Positions 23,525-32,531 of a stretch of 64,000 nt of DNA are shown here, one piece after another (position 1 is the stretch's first letter; each line of letters begins with the position of its first letter). This DNA comes from an uncultured Acidimicrobiales bacterium (lineage in GTDB: Bacteria; Actinomycetota; Acidimicrobiia; Acidimicrobiales; SHLQ01): contig CAKZVC010000047.1 of assembly GCA_937922235.1 (NCBI GenBank), forward strand, positions 1 through 64,000, read 5' to 3'. The position numbers and the translations under genes are program-made. The notes beneath the pieces are model-generated. The model saw nothing but the letters and a program-made list of their open reading frames with translations, had not been told where the DNA came from and did not search any database.

Positions 23525-24346
23525 ATGAACAATGGGCCAATGAACAACGGGACGGTGCTGGCTCGGAACGAGGCCGGCCGAAACGCAATCGAGCGACTTC
23601 GTCACTTGCCCAAAGAGGGCGGACGGCGAAAGCTCCTGACGCGTGCGTTCATCACCTCGTGGGGTGGGTTCGCCATCTGTCTCACTGCGCTCATAATGAT
23701 CGGCGAGGGCCGCCATGAGGGGCTAGCTGCGCTCGTACTAATGCTCTCGCTTATCGGCCTGGTGTGCACGTTCTTCGCAGGCATTGTTGTGACCGGCACA
23801 ATCGCTGTCACCTGGCTTGTCGGACAGGTACAACCTGCCCAAGGCAACGGGGAGCCACAGGACGCTGTTGCGTCAGCGGCTCTCGCCTCAACCTCGCTTG
23901 TTCCGGTCGTCCTCTTGTCGGGATGCTGGATCTTTCTCATGATTGTTGGAGCCATCACTGCTGGCGCATCAGGCTTCGCTACCTTCCTAGTGCTCGGCCC
24001 CATTGTCGCTGTCTTCGCAGTCTTCAAACTGGGCGTACTCGATCAGCGGATCGAGGTTGCGCCACACGAAGTTCGCGTGCGGACGCTCTTCACGAACCGA
24101 ACGATCCCGGCGTCGGCGGTAACGGATCTTGAGTTCATCGACTTTGACCGATCGAACCCCGATCAACCACTCACCCGCCTTGTCCTTCACCTCATGAATG
24201 GAACACCCATTTCCTTGGCGGGCAACTTCGTATCCGACCGTGACCGCGCCCGAGAATTCGTTGCTGCCTCGCGAACGATCCTCAAACTGGACGATCCCCA
24301 GGACGCTCCATTCGAGGTCCCTCAAGACACGATCACGCACCAGTAG
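23525..24346 (+). CDS. Four-span membrane protein with PH-like C-terminus
   Basis: 273 residues from ATG 23525. A GTG at 23507 gives 279, and an in-frame ATG at 23540 follows a tandem MNNGPMNNG, so the start is uncertain. Hydrophobic spans lie near FITSWGGFAICLTALIMIG, LVLMLSLIGLVCTFFAGIV, VPVVLLSGCWIFLMIVGAIT and FLVLGPIVAVFAVFK. The last 90 residues resemble a bacterial PH domain (EVAPHEVRVRTLFTNRTIPA). Function unknown. Confidence 0.7.
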   Translation: MNNGPMNNGTVLARNEAGRNAIERLRHLPKEGGRRKLLTRAFITSWGGFAICLTALIMIGEGRHEGLAALVLMLSLIGLVCTFFAGIVVTGTIAVTWLVGQVQPAQGNGEPQDAVASAALASTSLVPVVLLSGCWIFLMIVGAITAGASGFATFLVLGPIVAVFAVFKLGVLDQRIEVAPHEVRVRTLFTNRTIPASAVTDLEFIDFDRSNPDQPLTRLVLHLMNGTPISLAGNFVSDRDRAREFVAASRTILKLDDPQDAPFEVPQDTITHQ

Positions 24347-24401
24347 ATCGAATAGTGCGTTCCATCCGGCTTCGCACAACACGATCCAGTCGTAAAACCG
24401 C

Positions 24402-24430
24402 AGCAGCCGACGGAACTTCCGCCGGCTGCT
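24402..24430. terminator. Bidirectional terminator between convergent genes
   Basis: AGCAGCCG (24402-24409) pairs with CGGCTGCT (24423-24430), with an inner CGGA/TCCG pairing. On the plus strand TTGGTTGG follows; on the minus strand GCGGTTTTAC follows. Confidence 0.75.
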
Positions 24431-24458
24431 TTGGTTGGTTGGCCTTGTGGATCGAGGG

Positions 24459-26984
24459 CTAGCTACTGATCGCCTCCAGGACGTTCATTCGACCTGCACG
24501 TCGGGCCGGAAGCAGAGCAGCGATCAAGCCAGCGAAGGAAGCAACAGCCATCAGAACCGCAACCTGCGCCCAGGGAACAGCGATTGCCGAGGCGAATGAG
24601 TCGGGCAGCGCCTGGACGGTGAGCCAGCCGAGGCCAATGCCCATCGCCACTCCGAGCACTGCACCGAAGCCAGCGATCACTGCCGACTCGTAGCGAACCA
24701 TTCGGCGCACTCCCCGACCGTTCATGCCGACTGCACGGAGCAGCCCGATCTCACGGGTTCGCTCGCTGACCGAGAGGGCCAAGGTGTTGGCGATGCCGAT
24801 GAGCGCAATGATGACTGCAAGAGCAACGAGTGCGTTCAGGACCGAGAGGATTTGGTCGACCAGACCTTCGACTCGCTCCTGGAACTGCGCCGAGGTCTCA
24901 AGCTCGCCCTGGGGGTAACGCTCGGCAAGCGCATCGACAGCCGCCGTCGCAGTCGAGTCAAAGCCGTCGGCCACGCTGAACGCAAGCCACAGTTCACTCG
25001 CCGCAACACCAGCACGGTCGAACACTCCAACATCTACAAGCCAGTCTTGAGTGACGACAGCGTCGTTGTCGAAGATCGCCGACACGGTCAGCGTCGTAGC
25101 AACACCACTGTCCAAGGTGACATCGATGGAATCGCCGACAGCGATTGCATCAAGGTCAGCTCGAGCTCGACTGACGAGCACCGTGTCGTCTGCACGATCG
25201 ATCGCCCCTTCGGTGACGTCGAGATCGAACAACGCTGGCAGATCCGAGAATCGGGCAGCGGTGACATCGACGATCTCGTCGTCAACTTGCATCTCCGCCA
25301 ACCGGAAACCAGTGACCGCATCGAACGTAGCGTCGGCGTCAATCTCATCAACGATGGCGGTTGGGAAGCCAGCCTCAGCCGCTTGATCGGTCAAGAGATA
25401 GTCGGCCAACACCGACGTCTCGAGGTTCGAACTGATCTGCGACTTCACCGACTGACCAATGACGAGCGCCATCGAAACGACCGCGAGCCCGATCATCAGT
25501 GCTGTTGCAGTGGTGGCGGTTCGACCAGCCTGGCGAGAGGCGTTCCTGATGGCGAGTCGCCCAGGCATACCAAGCCGGCCGATGACCACACCGAATGCCG
25601 TGGAGATCGGGGCGACCAGTCGAGGGCTGACCATGGTCACCGCAATGAAGATCATCAGCGAACCGGCACCCATGAGTGTGAGCATCGATGACGTCGACCC
25701 GTCGCCGACGACGCCGAGCCCGGCGATGGCGGCACCGAAGATCCCAAGGGCAGCGCCGGTGATGAGACGTGCTCGGCCAACCGAGCTCCGCCCTGCGGCG
25801 TTGCTACGAAGGGCCGCCAACGCAGAAATGCTGGTTGCTTGGCGGGTCGGCCACCATGCTGCGATGAGCGTGACTCCCAAGCCGACGGCCAACGCAACGC
25901 CGATCGTCCGTGGAGCGACAGTGATGTCGTATTCCGGGAGGGCAACACCGATGGCGGAGAACAACCCGGTCAAGCCCGCAGCAACACCGATGCCTCCGGG
26001 GATGCCGATCGCTGATGCGACCAAGCCAATGACACCGGCTTCGCCAAGGGCGCTCCGGCGGAGCTGCTTAGCATCAGCTCCTACGAGGCGGAGCAAGCCC
26101 ATCTCTCGAGTTCGCTGCTGAAGCACGATCGCAAAGGTGTTGCCGATGATGAATATCGACACGAGCAGCGAGATACCCGCAAAGCCGAGGAGCACGTACT
26201 GGATGATGTCGATCTGAGTGTTGAACTCGGCTGCGGTCTCATCGGCGAGCGAGGCCTGGGTCACAACGTTCAGCTCAGGAACCGCTGCGGCGATGGCCGC
26301 TTCCATTCCAGCAAGATCTGCCCGAGCCGCTTCGGTTACCCCGACGACGATGCTGTCGTATCCGACCGTGCCGAAGAGACTGTCGGTCTGCTCGGCATTC
26401 ATCGACATCAGCGTTGCGCCAACCGTTGCGTTGTCTGCACCAAATCGTGTGAGCCCCGAAAGCGTCAGTTCGTGGCGACCGGTTGCCGTCACCACCGTGT
26501 ACGAGTCACCAATGACAAAGTCGTGTCGTTCCGCTGACCCGATGTCGATGAGAAACTGATCGGTCGACGGTGCTGCTCCTTCCACCAGCGTTAGGGGCGA
26601 GAAGCCGGGGGCATCGACCCAGCTAAACGCCAGCTGGGGCGGTCCGGTTGACGGTATCTCCTCCCCCGCAGCAGTGATTGGGCGGACCGAGTTCTCGGGC
26701 GCCGAGATCGACCCGACCGCAACGGCCACACCGTCAACAGCCGAGACTCGGGCGACATCGTCGTCGGTGAGGAACTCAGTCGAGCCGAATTCTTCAACTG
26801 GTCGAACCTCGAAGTCGGTCGACGCAACGATGTCGGTCGAGAGCGCACCGAAGGTGTTTCGGAGTCCGTCGCTCAGCACGAAGGCGGAGACGACGAAACT
26901 GACGGCGATGACGACACCGAAGGTGGTCATTGCGAAGCGGCCGATGTTGGCCCGCAGGTTTCTGATGGTGAGTGTGGTGATCAT
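24459..26984 (-). CDS. MacB/FtsX-family ABC transporter permease
   Basis: 841 residues. Layout of a duplicated FtsX-type permease: an N-terminal span (FAMTTFGVVIAVSFVVSAFV), a large extracellular domain, a first FtsX block (GFAGISLLVSIFIIGNTFAI then QQRTREMGLLRLVGA), a central span pair, a second N-terminal span (ATTATALMIGLAVVSMALVI), a second extracellular domain and a second FtsX block (IALIGIANTLALSVSERTRE then GLLRAVGM). It functions with the ATPase 41 bases upstream in the same operon. Such exporters mediate resistance to antimicrobial peptides or move lipids; the substrate is unknown. Confidence 0.93.
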   Translation of the reverse strand: MITTLTIRNLRANIGRFAMTTFGVVIAVSFVVSAFVLSDGLRNTFGALSTDIVASTDFEVRPVEEFGSTEFLTDDDVARVSAVDGVAVAVGSISAPENSVRPITAAGEEIPSTGPPQLAFSWVDAPGFSPLTLVEGAAPSTDQFLIDIGSAERHDFVIGDSYTVVTATGRHELTLSGLTRFGADNATVGATLMSMNAEQTDSLFGTVGYDSIVVGVTEAARADLAGMEAAIAAAVPELNVVTQASLADETAAEFNTQIDIIQYVLLGFAGISLLVSIFIIGNTFAIVLQQRTREMGLLRLVGADAKQLRRSALGEAGVIGLVASAIGIPGGIGVAAGLTGLFSAIGVALPEYDITVAPRTIGVALAVGLGVTLIAAWWPTRQATSISALAALRSNAAGRSSVGRARLITGAALGIFGAAIAGLGVVGDGSTSSMLTLMGAGSLMIFIAVTMVSPRLVAPISTAFGVVIGRLGMPGRLAIRNASRQAGRTATTATALMIGLAVVSMALVIGQSVKSQISSNLETSVLADYLLTDQAAEAGFPTAIVDEIDADATFDAVTGFRLAEMQVDDEIVDVTAARFSDLPALFDLDVTEGAIDRADDTVLVSRARADLDAIAVGDSIDVTLDSGVATTLTVSAIFDNDAVVTQDWLVDVGVFDRAGVAASELWLAFSVADGFDSTATAAVDALAERYPQGELETSAQFQERVEGLVDQILSVLNALVALAVIIALIGIANTLALSVSERTREIGLLRAVGMNGRGVRRMVRYESAVIAGFGAVLGVAMGIGLGWLTVQALPDSFASAIAVPWAQVAVLMAVASFAGLIAALLPARRAGRMNVLEAISS

Positions 26985-27025
26985 TGGTGCTGCTCCTGTG
27001 CGATGGGGTGTTGGGTTCGAGTGGG

Positions 27026-27814
27026 TTAGGCGCCGATGCGGCGCATGCGGTCAAGTACAGAATCGGGGGTTGGGTTGAGCAGCTCGTCGACGACGTTTCC
27101 ATCGGCGAGGAACAGCACACGATCGGAGTAGCTAGCGGCCACGGGATCGTGGGTAACCATGACGATCGTCTGGTTGAACTCGCGCACCGCTCGGCGCATG
27201 AACTCGAGGATCTCGGCACCCGTGGTGCTGTCGAGGTTTCCGGTGGGCTCGTCGGCGAAGATCAGCTCGGGCCGACCGGCAAGCGCACGAGCTACCGCGA
27301 CACGCTGCTGCTGACCACCCGACAATTCGTTCGGACGGTGATCGAGGCGATCGGCCAGGCCAACCGCAGCTACCACCTGGTCGAACCAGTCGGCGTCAAC
27401 CTTGCGGCCCGCGAGAGCTGCCGGAAGCGTGATGTTCTCTTCGGCCGAGAGCGTTGGTACCAGGTTGAATGCCTGAAAGATGAAGCCAAGTCGGTCACGA
27501 CGGAGCTGGGTGAGCTCCTTCTCGCTGGAGTCACTGATGTCGGTGCCGCCGACGATGGCGTTGCCGCTGGTCAGCCGATCGAGCCCGGCCATGCAATGCA
27601 TGAGAGTCGACTTGCCTGAGCCTGACGGGCCCATGATGGCAGTGAACTTGCCGGTGTCGAACTGCACGTCAACAGCGTTGAGCGCAACAACTCGGGTATC
27701 GCCTTCGCCGTAGATCTTGGTGGCGGCATGTGCCGATGCCGCCGCCGTGGTCGACGTTTCGATCGGCGAGATTGAGGTGGATGGGACGGGTCGGTTTCGC
27801 AATGTGAGGTTCAT
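27026..27814 (-). CDS. MacB/LolD-type ABC transporter ATP-binding protein
   Basis: 262 residues. An N-terminal Ser/Thr/Ala tail of about 30 residues precedes the nucleotide-binding domain: Walker A MGPSGSGKST, Q-loop LGFIFQAFNLVPTLSA, signature ELSGGQQQRVAVARAL, Walker B ELIFADEPTGNLDS, switch MVTHDPVAA. First gene of the exporter operon. A perfect palindrome centred on 27912 lies about 90 bases upstream, and a similar motif precedes the kinase operon. Confidence 0.94.
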   Translation of the reverse strand: MNLTLRNRPVPSTSISPIETSTTAAASAHAATKIYGEGDTRVVALNAVDVQFDTGKFTAIMGPSGSGKSTLMHCMAGLDRLTSGNAIVGGTDISDSSEKELTQLRRDRLGFIFQAFNLVPTLSAEENITLPAALAGRKVDADWFDQVVAAVGLADRLDHRPNELSGGQQQRVAVARALAGRPELIFADEPTGNLDSTTGAEILEFMRRAVREFNQTIVMVTHDPVAASYSDRVLFLADGNVVDELLNPTPDSVLDRMRRIGA

Positions 27815-27901
27815 ACCTCAAACGTAAAGATGGGCCGCTCCCGGGTCGTCAGGCCTGATGATGATCAGCCGTCCATCGTCCGAATGGTCCTGGTGACCCG
27901 T

Positions 27902-27923
27902 ACGTCATCCGATCGGATGACGT
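27902..27923. promoter_or_regulatory. Perfect 22-bp palindrome between exporter and response regulator
   Basis: Core GTCATCCGATCGGATGAC, extended by AC/GT on each side. It lies upstream of the ABC ATPase and just downstream of the response regulator. There is no T run, so a terminator is unlikely; an operator for the NarL-type regulator is more plausible because GTCATCC also occurs upstream of the kinase gene (29860). Confidence 0.6.
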
Positions 27924-27927
27924 CGTG

Positions 27928-28596
27928 CTAGCCGGCGTCGCCCGGCCGAACGATGCCGCTTTCGTACGCGGCAACCACTGCCTGAACCCGATCGCGAACA
28001 CCCAGCTTCATCAGCACTCGACTGACGTGTGTCTTCACCGTCGTCTCGCCCAGGATGAGCTCGTTGGCGATCTCTTGGTTGGAAAGACCTCTCGCCATCT
28101 GCTGCCACACTTCGGTCTCACGCGCGGTCAACGATTCGACGGCGTGACTTGTCGCTACTGGCTCGTCGGGTGTCTGACGGGCGAACTCTTCGATGAGGGT
28201 GCGAGTCACCGACGGGTCGAGCAGGGCCTCGCCTTCAGAGATGAGGCGGATGGCTCGCAAGAGCTCATCAGCGGGGCTGTCTTTAAGCAGAAAGCCGCTC
28301 GCTCCGGCGCGGATCGCTCCATAGACATAGTCGTCGAGATCGAACGTGGTGAGCACCAGCACGCGAGTTTCAACGTCGGCGTCGTCCGCGATCACGCGGG
28401 TGGCTTCGAGCCCGTCCATCTCGGGCATGCGTATATCCATGAGCACGACGTCGGGGCGCGACTGACGAACGCGGTCAACGCCTTCACGTCCGTCGGCCGC
28501 GATGCCAACTACTTCGATGTCATCTTGAGCGTCGAGGATCATCTCGAACCCGGTGCGCATGAGCTGTTGGTCATCAACAATGCAGACGCGGATCAT
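27928..28596 (-). CDS. NarL/LuxR-family response regulator
   Basis: 222 residues. Receiver with acidic pair DD at 8-9 and phospho-acceptor D54 in VVLMDIRMPEMDG, the threonine in VLTTFD and the lysine in FLLKDS. C-terminal LuxR-type HTH: LTARETEVWQQMARGLSNQE then TTVKTHVSRVLMKLGVRDR. The start overlaps the kinase stop by four bases. It probably controls the neighbouring MacB-type exporter and its own operon. Confidence 0.95.
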   Translation of the reverse strand: MIRVCIVDDQQLMRTGFEMILDAQDDIEVVGIAADGREGVDRVRQSRPDVVLMDIRMPEMDGLEATRVIADDADVETRVLVLTTFDLDDYVYGAIRAGASGFLLKDSPADELLRAIRLISEGEALLDPSVTRTLIEEFARQTPDEPVATSHAVESLTARETEVWQQMARGLSNQEIANELILGETTVKTHVSRVLMKLGVRDRVQAVVAAYESGIVRPGDAG

Positions 28597-29795
28597 GCCG
28601 ACACCTTCGCTGGCACCGGCAACATCGCGTACACGCCAAACCCACCGCCGGGAACTGGCCCCGACTTCAGCGTGCCGTTGTAAATCTCGACTCGTTCACG
28701 CATGCCCCGAAGTCCATGGCCGGAGCCTGCAGTCTCGGTTGACGCAGCGGCGCCAAGCCCATCATCGGTGACCGTGATTGTGAGTTCGCTGTCGTCGCAG
28801 TTGATTTCCGCAGCAACGCGAACTGGCCGGCCAGCGTGGCGCAACACGTTGGTCAACGCTTCTTGGAGGATTCGATAGCCGGTGAGGTTCAGGCTTGGCG
28901 GCAACGCCTCGAGATCACCAACGACTGTCAGATCGAGCGTCACGCCAGCGACATCGACTTGTTTCCGCAGTTCGTCGAGTTGCTCGAAACCTGGTTGTGG
29001 CTCGAGCTCGAGCTCGCTGGTATCGCTGCGAAGCACACCCAGCATTCGACGCATCTCATCGACTGAGGTGCGCCCAATGTTCTCGATCGTCTCGAGAACT
29101 TCTCGTGCCTTGCCAGGGTTGGTGTCCACAACGCTTTGCGCTGCCTGGGCCTGAACAACAACGGTGCTCATGCCGTGAGCGATGATGTCGTGCATCTCAC
29201 GAGCGATCCGGGTGCGCTCTTCGGCTGCGGCGAGGGCTGCCTGGTTTTCAAGGTCGGCCTCGAGGTCGGCGGCCCGTTGTTCAAGCTGTTCGATGTAGCG
29301 AGTTCGTTGGTAGACCGCCTCACCGACTGCGGCGAAGGTGCCGTGGAGCACGAACAAGCCAACGATTGCGAAGGCGGGAAGGTCCTCGGTCGACACGATC
29401 ACACCGATCGTCGCGACGACAGTCAGCGCAAAGAGTGCAAGCGAAACAACTCGCCAGACGTTGGTGCGGTTGTGGCCACCATGTCGTGTGGCGCTATAGA
29501 ACAGCAGCCACGCAGCTGGTTCGGTACTACCCGGGTAGTCGAGGACCCAGTACGGAATGATGAAGGCGACCGCGAAGAGCAACGCCAGGAGCGGTCGTGA
29601 CCGATACCAAAAGGTGCAGCCCGCTACCACCCAAATGAGCACATACGCCAGCCAGTCCGGGCTCTGTTCACTGCCGCTGAGCTCAACCGACGAGACCGCA
29701 ATGCTGCTTCCCGTGCCGAAGAACAGCACGAGCGCCAAGCGAAACGCAAGCGAGTTCGCGCTGATCGCGTTGTGTACGCGCTGCAGAAGATTCAT
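28593..29795 (-). CDS. Sensor histidine kinase, HisKA_3 type
   Basis: 400 residues from ATG 29795. Five or so hydrophobic spans in residues 15-165 form the sensor; a coiled linker follows (YIEQLEQRAADLEADLENQA). The phosphorylation site is in EERTRIAREMHDIIAHGMS, and the ATPase domain shows LQEALTNVLRHAG (N box) and VTDDGLGA with GHGLRGMRERVE (G boxes). Short extracellular loops and many spans suggest envelope-stress sensing, as in LiaS/DesK-like kinases near ABC exporters. The frame is open to 29960, but the extra part has no domain character. Confidence 0.93.
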   Translation of the reverse strand: MNLLQRVHNAISANSLAFRLALVLFFGTGSSIAVSSVELSGSEQSPDWLAYVLIWVVAGCTFWYRSRPLLALLFAVAFIIPYWVLDYPGSTEPAAWLLFYSATRHGGHNRTNVWRVVSLALFALTVVATIGVIVSTEDLPAFAIVGLFVLHGTFAAVGEAVYQRTRYIEQLEQRAADLEADLENQAALAAAEERTRIAREMHDIIAHGMSTVVVQAQAAQSVVDTNPGKAREVLETIENIGRTSVDEMRRMLGVLRSDTSELELEPQPGFEQLDELRKQVDVAGVTLDLTVVGDLEALPPSLNLTGYRILQEALTNVLRHAGRPVRVAAEINCDDSELTITVTDDGLGAAASTETAGSGHGLRGMRERVEIYNGTLKSGPVPGGGFGVYAMLPVPAKVSA

Positions 29796-29859
29796 ACCTG
29801 ACGGTACCGCACATCGTGCCGGGCGTAATCGGCCGTGCGAACGAGCGCCGAGCCGACAT

Positions 29860-29880
29860 GTCATCCTTACGGAGGATGTC
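29860..29880. promoter_or_regulatory. Imperfect inverted repeat upstream of the kinase operon
   Basis: GTCATCC (29860-29866) and GGATGTC (29874-29880) separated by 7 bases, about 65 bases before the kinase start. It has the same half-site as the palindrome at 27902 but different spacing, so the match is suggestive only. Confidence 0.4.
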
Positions 29881-29958
29881 CAACGCAACAGGATTCGACG
29901 AGCGTGTCCATTTCCGGAAAGCTTGATCGTCGTCAGGTAACCAACAAGGGGAAACGAC

Positions 29959-30579
29959 ATGGAAGACCGATGGGACCTCGCAGCAACCGCACGAGCCGAC
30001 TTTGCCGATGTGCTCGACAGCCTGACCGATGAACAACTAGCCGGAACAACGCTGTGCGCCGAGTGGACACCGCTCGAAGTGGCCGCTCACTTAGTGAGCT
30101 TCGTGGAGTTGTCGCTACCGGGCATGATGCTCGGTATGGCAAAGGCCGGGTTCAACTCCGACAAAGCCTGGATGGCCAACGCCGAGAAGTACAAGGCCAT
30201 GGGCGCACCAGCGATCTCCAAGGCGCTACGCGACAAGGGAGCAAAGCCAGCACCAATGCCTGTCTTCTCAACCGGCGTCGTGTTGATGGACGTTGCCGTA
30301 CACACCCAGGACGTGCGTCGAGGCTTGGGCCTGGACGGTGCGCTTAACGAAGAGGTGCTTCGCTACGCGCTCGATTGGGCAACCACACATAAGCAGCGCA
30401 AGATCCACGTCGAGCCAAAGCACATTGACGGGTTGCGCCTCGAGGCCACCGACATGGATTGGTCGTGGGGCGACGGCGCGCTGGTCAGCGGACCGGCGGA
30501 GGCACTTCTCCTCGGCATCAACCGGCGTGATGTGTCGAGCGAGCTCACCGGCGATGGTGTGAGCAAACTGCCGAACTAA
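29959..30579 (+). CDS. Maleylpyruvate isomerase family (mycothiol-dependent) protein
   Basis: 206 residues in the DinB-like four-helix fold. The N-terminal MDMPI region is visible (DLAATARADFADVLDSLTDE, LCAEWTPLEVAAHLVSFVEL), as is VLMDVAVHTQDVRRGLGL, where the aspartate and histidine match metal-site positions of the family. Enzymes of this group use mycothiol as cofactor or thiol donor. AGGGGA precedes the ATG. Substrate unknown. Confidence 0.85.
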   Translation: MEDRWDLAATARADFADVLDSLTDEQLAGTTLCAEWTPLEVAAHLVSFVELSLPGMMLGMAKAGFNSDKAWMANAEKYKAMGAPAISKALRDKGAKPAPMPVFSTGVVLMDVAVHTQDVRRGLGLDGALNEEVLRYALDWATTHKQRKIHVEPKHIDGLRLEATDMDWSWGDGALVSGPAEALLLGINRRDVSSELTGDGVSKLPN

Positions 30580-30632
30580 GCCAGTCCGGCTTGAGCGCAC
30601 CAACAGTCGGTGCCTCGGCGTAAAGTCCGACC

Positions 30633-31469
30633 GTGAGCATCGATCGCACCATCGCCGCAACCGACGGCTTCGAGCTGGCAGCGAGTATCTACGGCTCCGG
30701 TGACGACGTCGTCATCGTCAACTCGGCCACCGCCGTCCCGCAGCGTTTCTACGGGCCGTTCGCCGAGTTTCTTGCGAGCGAGGGGTGCACCGTCATCACC
30801 TACGACTACCGAGGCATCGGTGGATCTCGACCTTCGTCGCTACGTGGCTTCGCCTGCCAAACGAGCGACTGGGGTCTGCGCGATATGCAGGGCGTGCTGA
30901 ATTGGGTGATCGACGAGCTCGACCCCCAGACACTGTTCGCCGTCGGGCACAGCGCCGGTGGGCAGCAGGCGGGAATGCTCCTCGGCGCCAACCGCATCAC
31001 GGCCATGGCGACCATGTCGGCGCAGAGCGGTTACTGGCGGTTGCAAGGACAAGGCGAAGTGCTCAAGGTGCTGCTGAGTGTTGGTGTAGCGATTCCGGTT
31101 GGGGCGAGACTGTTTGGCTACTTCCCATGGAGCAAGCTGGGTTCGGCCGAAGATCTCCCCAAGGGTGCAGCGCTCCAGTGGTCGCGTTGGTGTCGTGACC
31201 CCAAGTACATCCTCGGCGATGACACGCTTCCGCTCGATCGCTACGGCGACTTCACGTCGCCGATCTTGGCCTACAGCATCGACGACGACGGGTGGGGAAC
31301 GGCACGGTCGGTGAAGGCGATGATGTCGGCATACCCGAATGTCGAATTCGAACACCTTGTACCCGCCAAATATGGGTTGAGCTCCTTGGGTCACTTTGGC
31401 TACTTCCGACCCACGTCCCAGCCACTGTGGGAACGGACACTCGGTTGGCTACGGGGCCAAATCCGTTAG
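30633..31469 (+). CDS. Alpha/beta hydrolase (COG4757-like)
   Basis: 278 residues from GTG 30633. Nucleophile elbow VGHSAGGQQAGML, oxyanion-side strand TVITYDYRGIGGSRPSS, acid region FTSPILAYSIDDDGWGT and probable catalytic histidine in SSLGHFGYFRP. This group acts on unknown esters. It stands between the MDMPI-family gene and a methyltransferase on the same strand. Confidence 0.87.
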   Translation: MSIDRTIAATDGFELAASIYGSGDDVVIVNSATAVPQRFYGPFAEFLASEGCTVITYDYRGIGGSRPSSLRGFACQTSDWGLRDMQGVLNWVIDELDPQTLFAVGHSAGGQQAGMLLGANRITAMATMSAQSGYWRLQGQGEVLKVLLSVGVAIPVGARLFGYFPWSKLGSAEDLPKGAALQWSRWCRDPKYILGDDTLPLDRYGDFTSPILAYSIDDDGWGTARSVKAMMSAYPNVEFEHLVPAKYGLSSLGHFGYFRPTSQPLWERTLGWLRGQIR

Positions 31470-31579
31470 TCAATACCCGTCTCAAACGATGCCGCCATTT
31501 GCTGCTCGTCAACCATGCTGCCTGCTGTCTCTGTCGACTGAGCGACACGGGTCAGAGTGGTGGCATAACGTCGACGGGC

Positions 31580-32401
31580 ATGGACGAGTACCGCACAGTC
31601 AACCTTGCGAACTGGAACGAACGCGTCGACGGGCACATGGCGCCAGATGGCTACCGCGTTGACGAGCTCATCAACGACCCCGACTGGGTCACCGCAGTCG
31701 TTCGTCACGATGCTGCGAAACTCGGCGACGTATCCGGGCTGACGTTGCTGCACTCGCAGTGTCACATCGGCACCGACACGCTGTCGTGGGCAAAGCTCGG
31801 AGCAACCGTGACCGGCCTCGATTTTGCCCCCAAGGCCATAGCGGCGTCACGCAGCATCGCGGCGCAGATGGATGTCAACGCCACGTTCGTCGAGACCGAG
31901 CTCTACTCGGCACCCGACCACATCGACTCGACCTTCGACCTGGTCTACACAAGCGTCGGGGCGATTTGCTGGATGCCTGACATCACCAAGTGGGCCGAGA
32001 TCATGGCTGGGTTCGTCAAACCGGGTGGCCGCTTCTGGATTCGCGACTCACACCCGGCGCTGATGGCACTCGACGATGGGCGTGACGACGACCAGCTCGT
32101 GGTCGCCTACCCGTACTTCCATCAGCCAACGCCGATCAACTTCCCTGCGACCGAGAGCTACCAAGGGTCAGCGACGATCGAGAACACCGACTCGTACTCG
32201 TGGGCACACTCGATCGCCGACGTCATCACGGCGCTGATGGATGCCGGGCTAACACTCGAACGCTTCGAGGAGTACCAGCACCTCGACTGGCAGTTCTTGT
32301 CGTCGATGACCCAAACCGAAGAAGGCACGTGGGTGCTTCCCGAGGAGGTTCGCGACAACGTGCCGATGCAATTTTCGATCCTGGCAAGCAAGCCCGCCTA
32401 G
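31580..32401 (+). CDS. Class I SAM-dependent methyltransferase
   Basis: 273 residues from ATG 31580; the frame is open for 96 codons upstream, but that overlaps the hydrolase gene. SAM-binding motif I is LTLLHSQCHIGTDTLSWAKL, followed by VTGLDFAPKAIAASR, LVYTSVGAICWMPD and FVKPGGRFWIRDSHPAL. The glycine-rich loop is degenerate (HSQCHIGTDT), as in some UbiE-like relatives. Substrate unknown. Confidence 0.85.
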   Translation: MDEYRTVNLANWNERVDGHMAPDGYRVDELINDPDWVTAVVRHDAAKLGDVSGLTLLHSQCHIGTDTLSWAKLGATVTGLDFAPKAIAASRSIAAQMDVNATFVETELYSAPDHIDSTFDLVYTSVGAICWMPDITKWAEIMAGFVKPGGRFWIRDSHPALMALDDGRDDDQLVVAYPYFHQPTPINFPATESYQGSATIENTDSYSWAHSIADVITALMDAGLTLERFEEYQHLDWQFLSSMTQTEEGTWVLPEEVRDNVPMQFSILASKPA

Positions 32402-32407
32402 GGGGAG

Positions 32408-32488
32408 CTACTTGCTGGGCTTTGCGAGCTCGGTGATCACGTAGTTGATGAGCTCGGCAAACCAGTTGTCAGTTGAAGAAGTGTCCAT
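32408..32488 (-). CDS. Possible 26-residue small protein
   Basis: Open frame from ATG 32488, reading MDTSSTDNWFAELINYVITE and ending KPSK before TAG. The central part could be an amphipathic helix. The frame stays open a little upstream (GTG possible at 32506). Codon choice looks like that of neighbouring genes, but there is no clear ribosome site. It could equally be the remnant of a longer gene. Confidence 0.25.
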   Translation of the reverse strand: MDTSSTDNWFAELINYVITELAKPSK

Positions 32489-32531
32489 GCCCCGAGCGTA
32501 GGGCACGAGACTGACGATGTTGGCCGAATCG

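Noticed and set aside
22563..23528. 321-codon open frame inside glcD in another frame
   Set aside because: Arg/His-rich nonsense composition; the GlcD motifs are in the other frame.
27440..27460. GGTACCAGG word inside the ABC ATPase gene as another palindrome copy
   Set aside because: Lies in conserved coding sequence and lacks the second arm; coincidence.
27902..27923. Terminator for the response regulator gene
   Set aside because: No T run after the palindrome on the minus strand; an operator is more likely.
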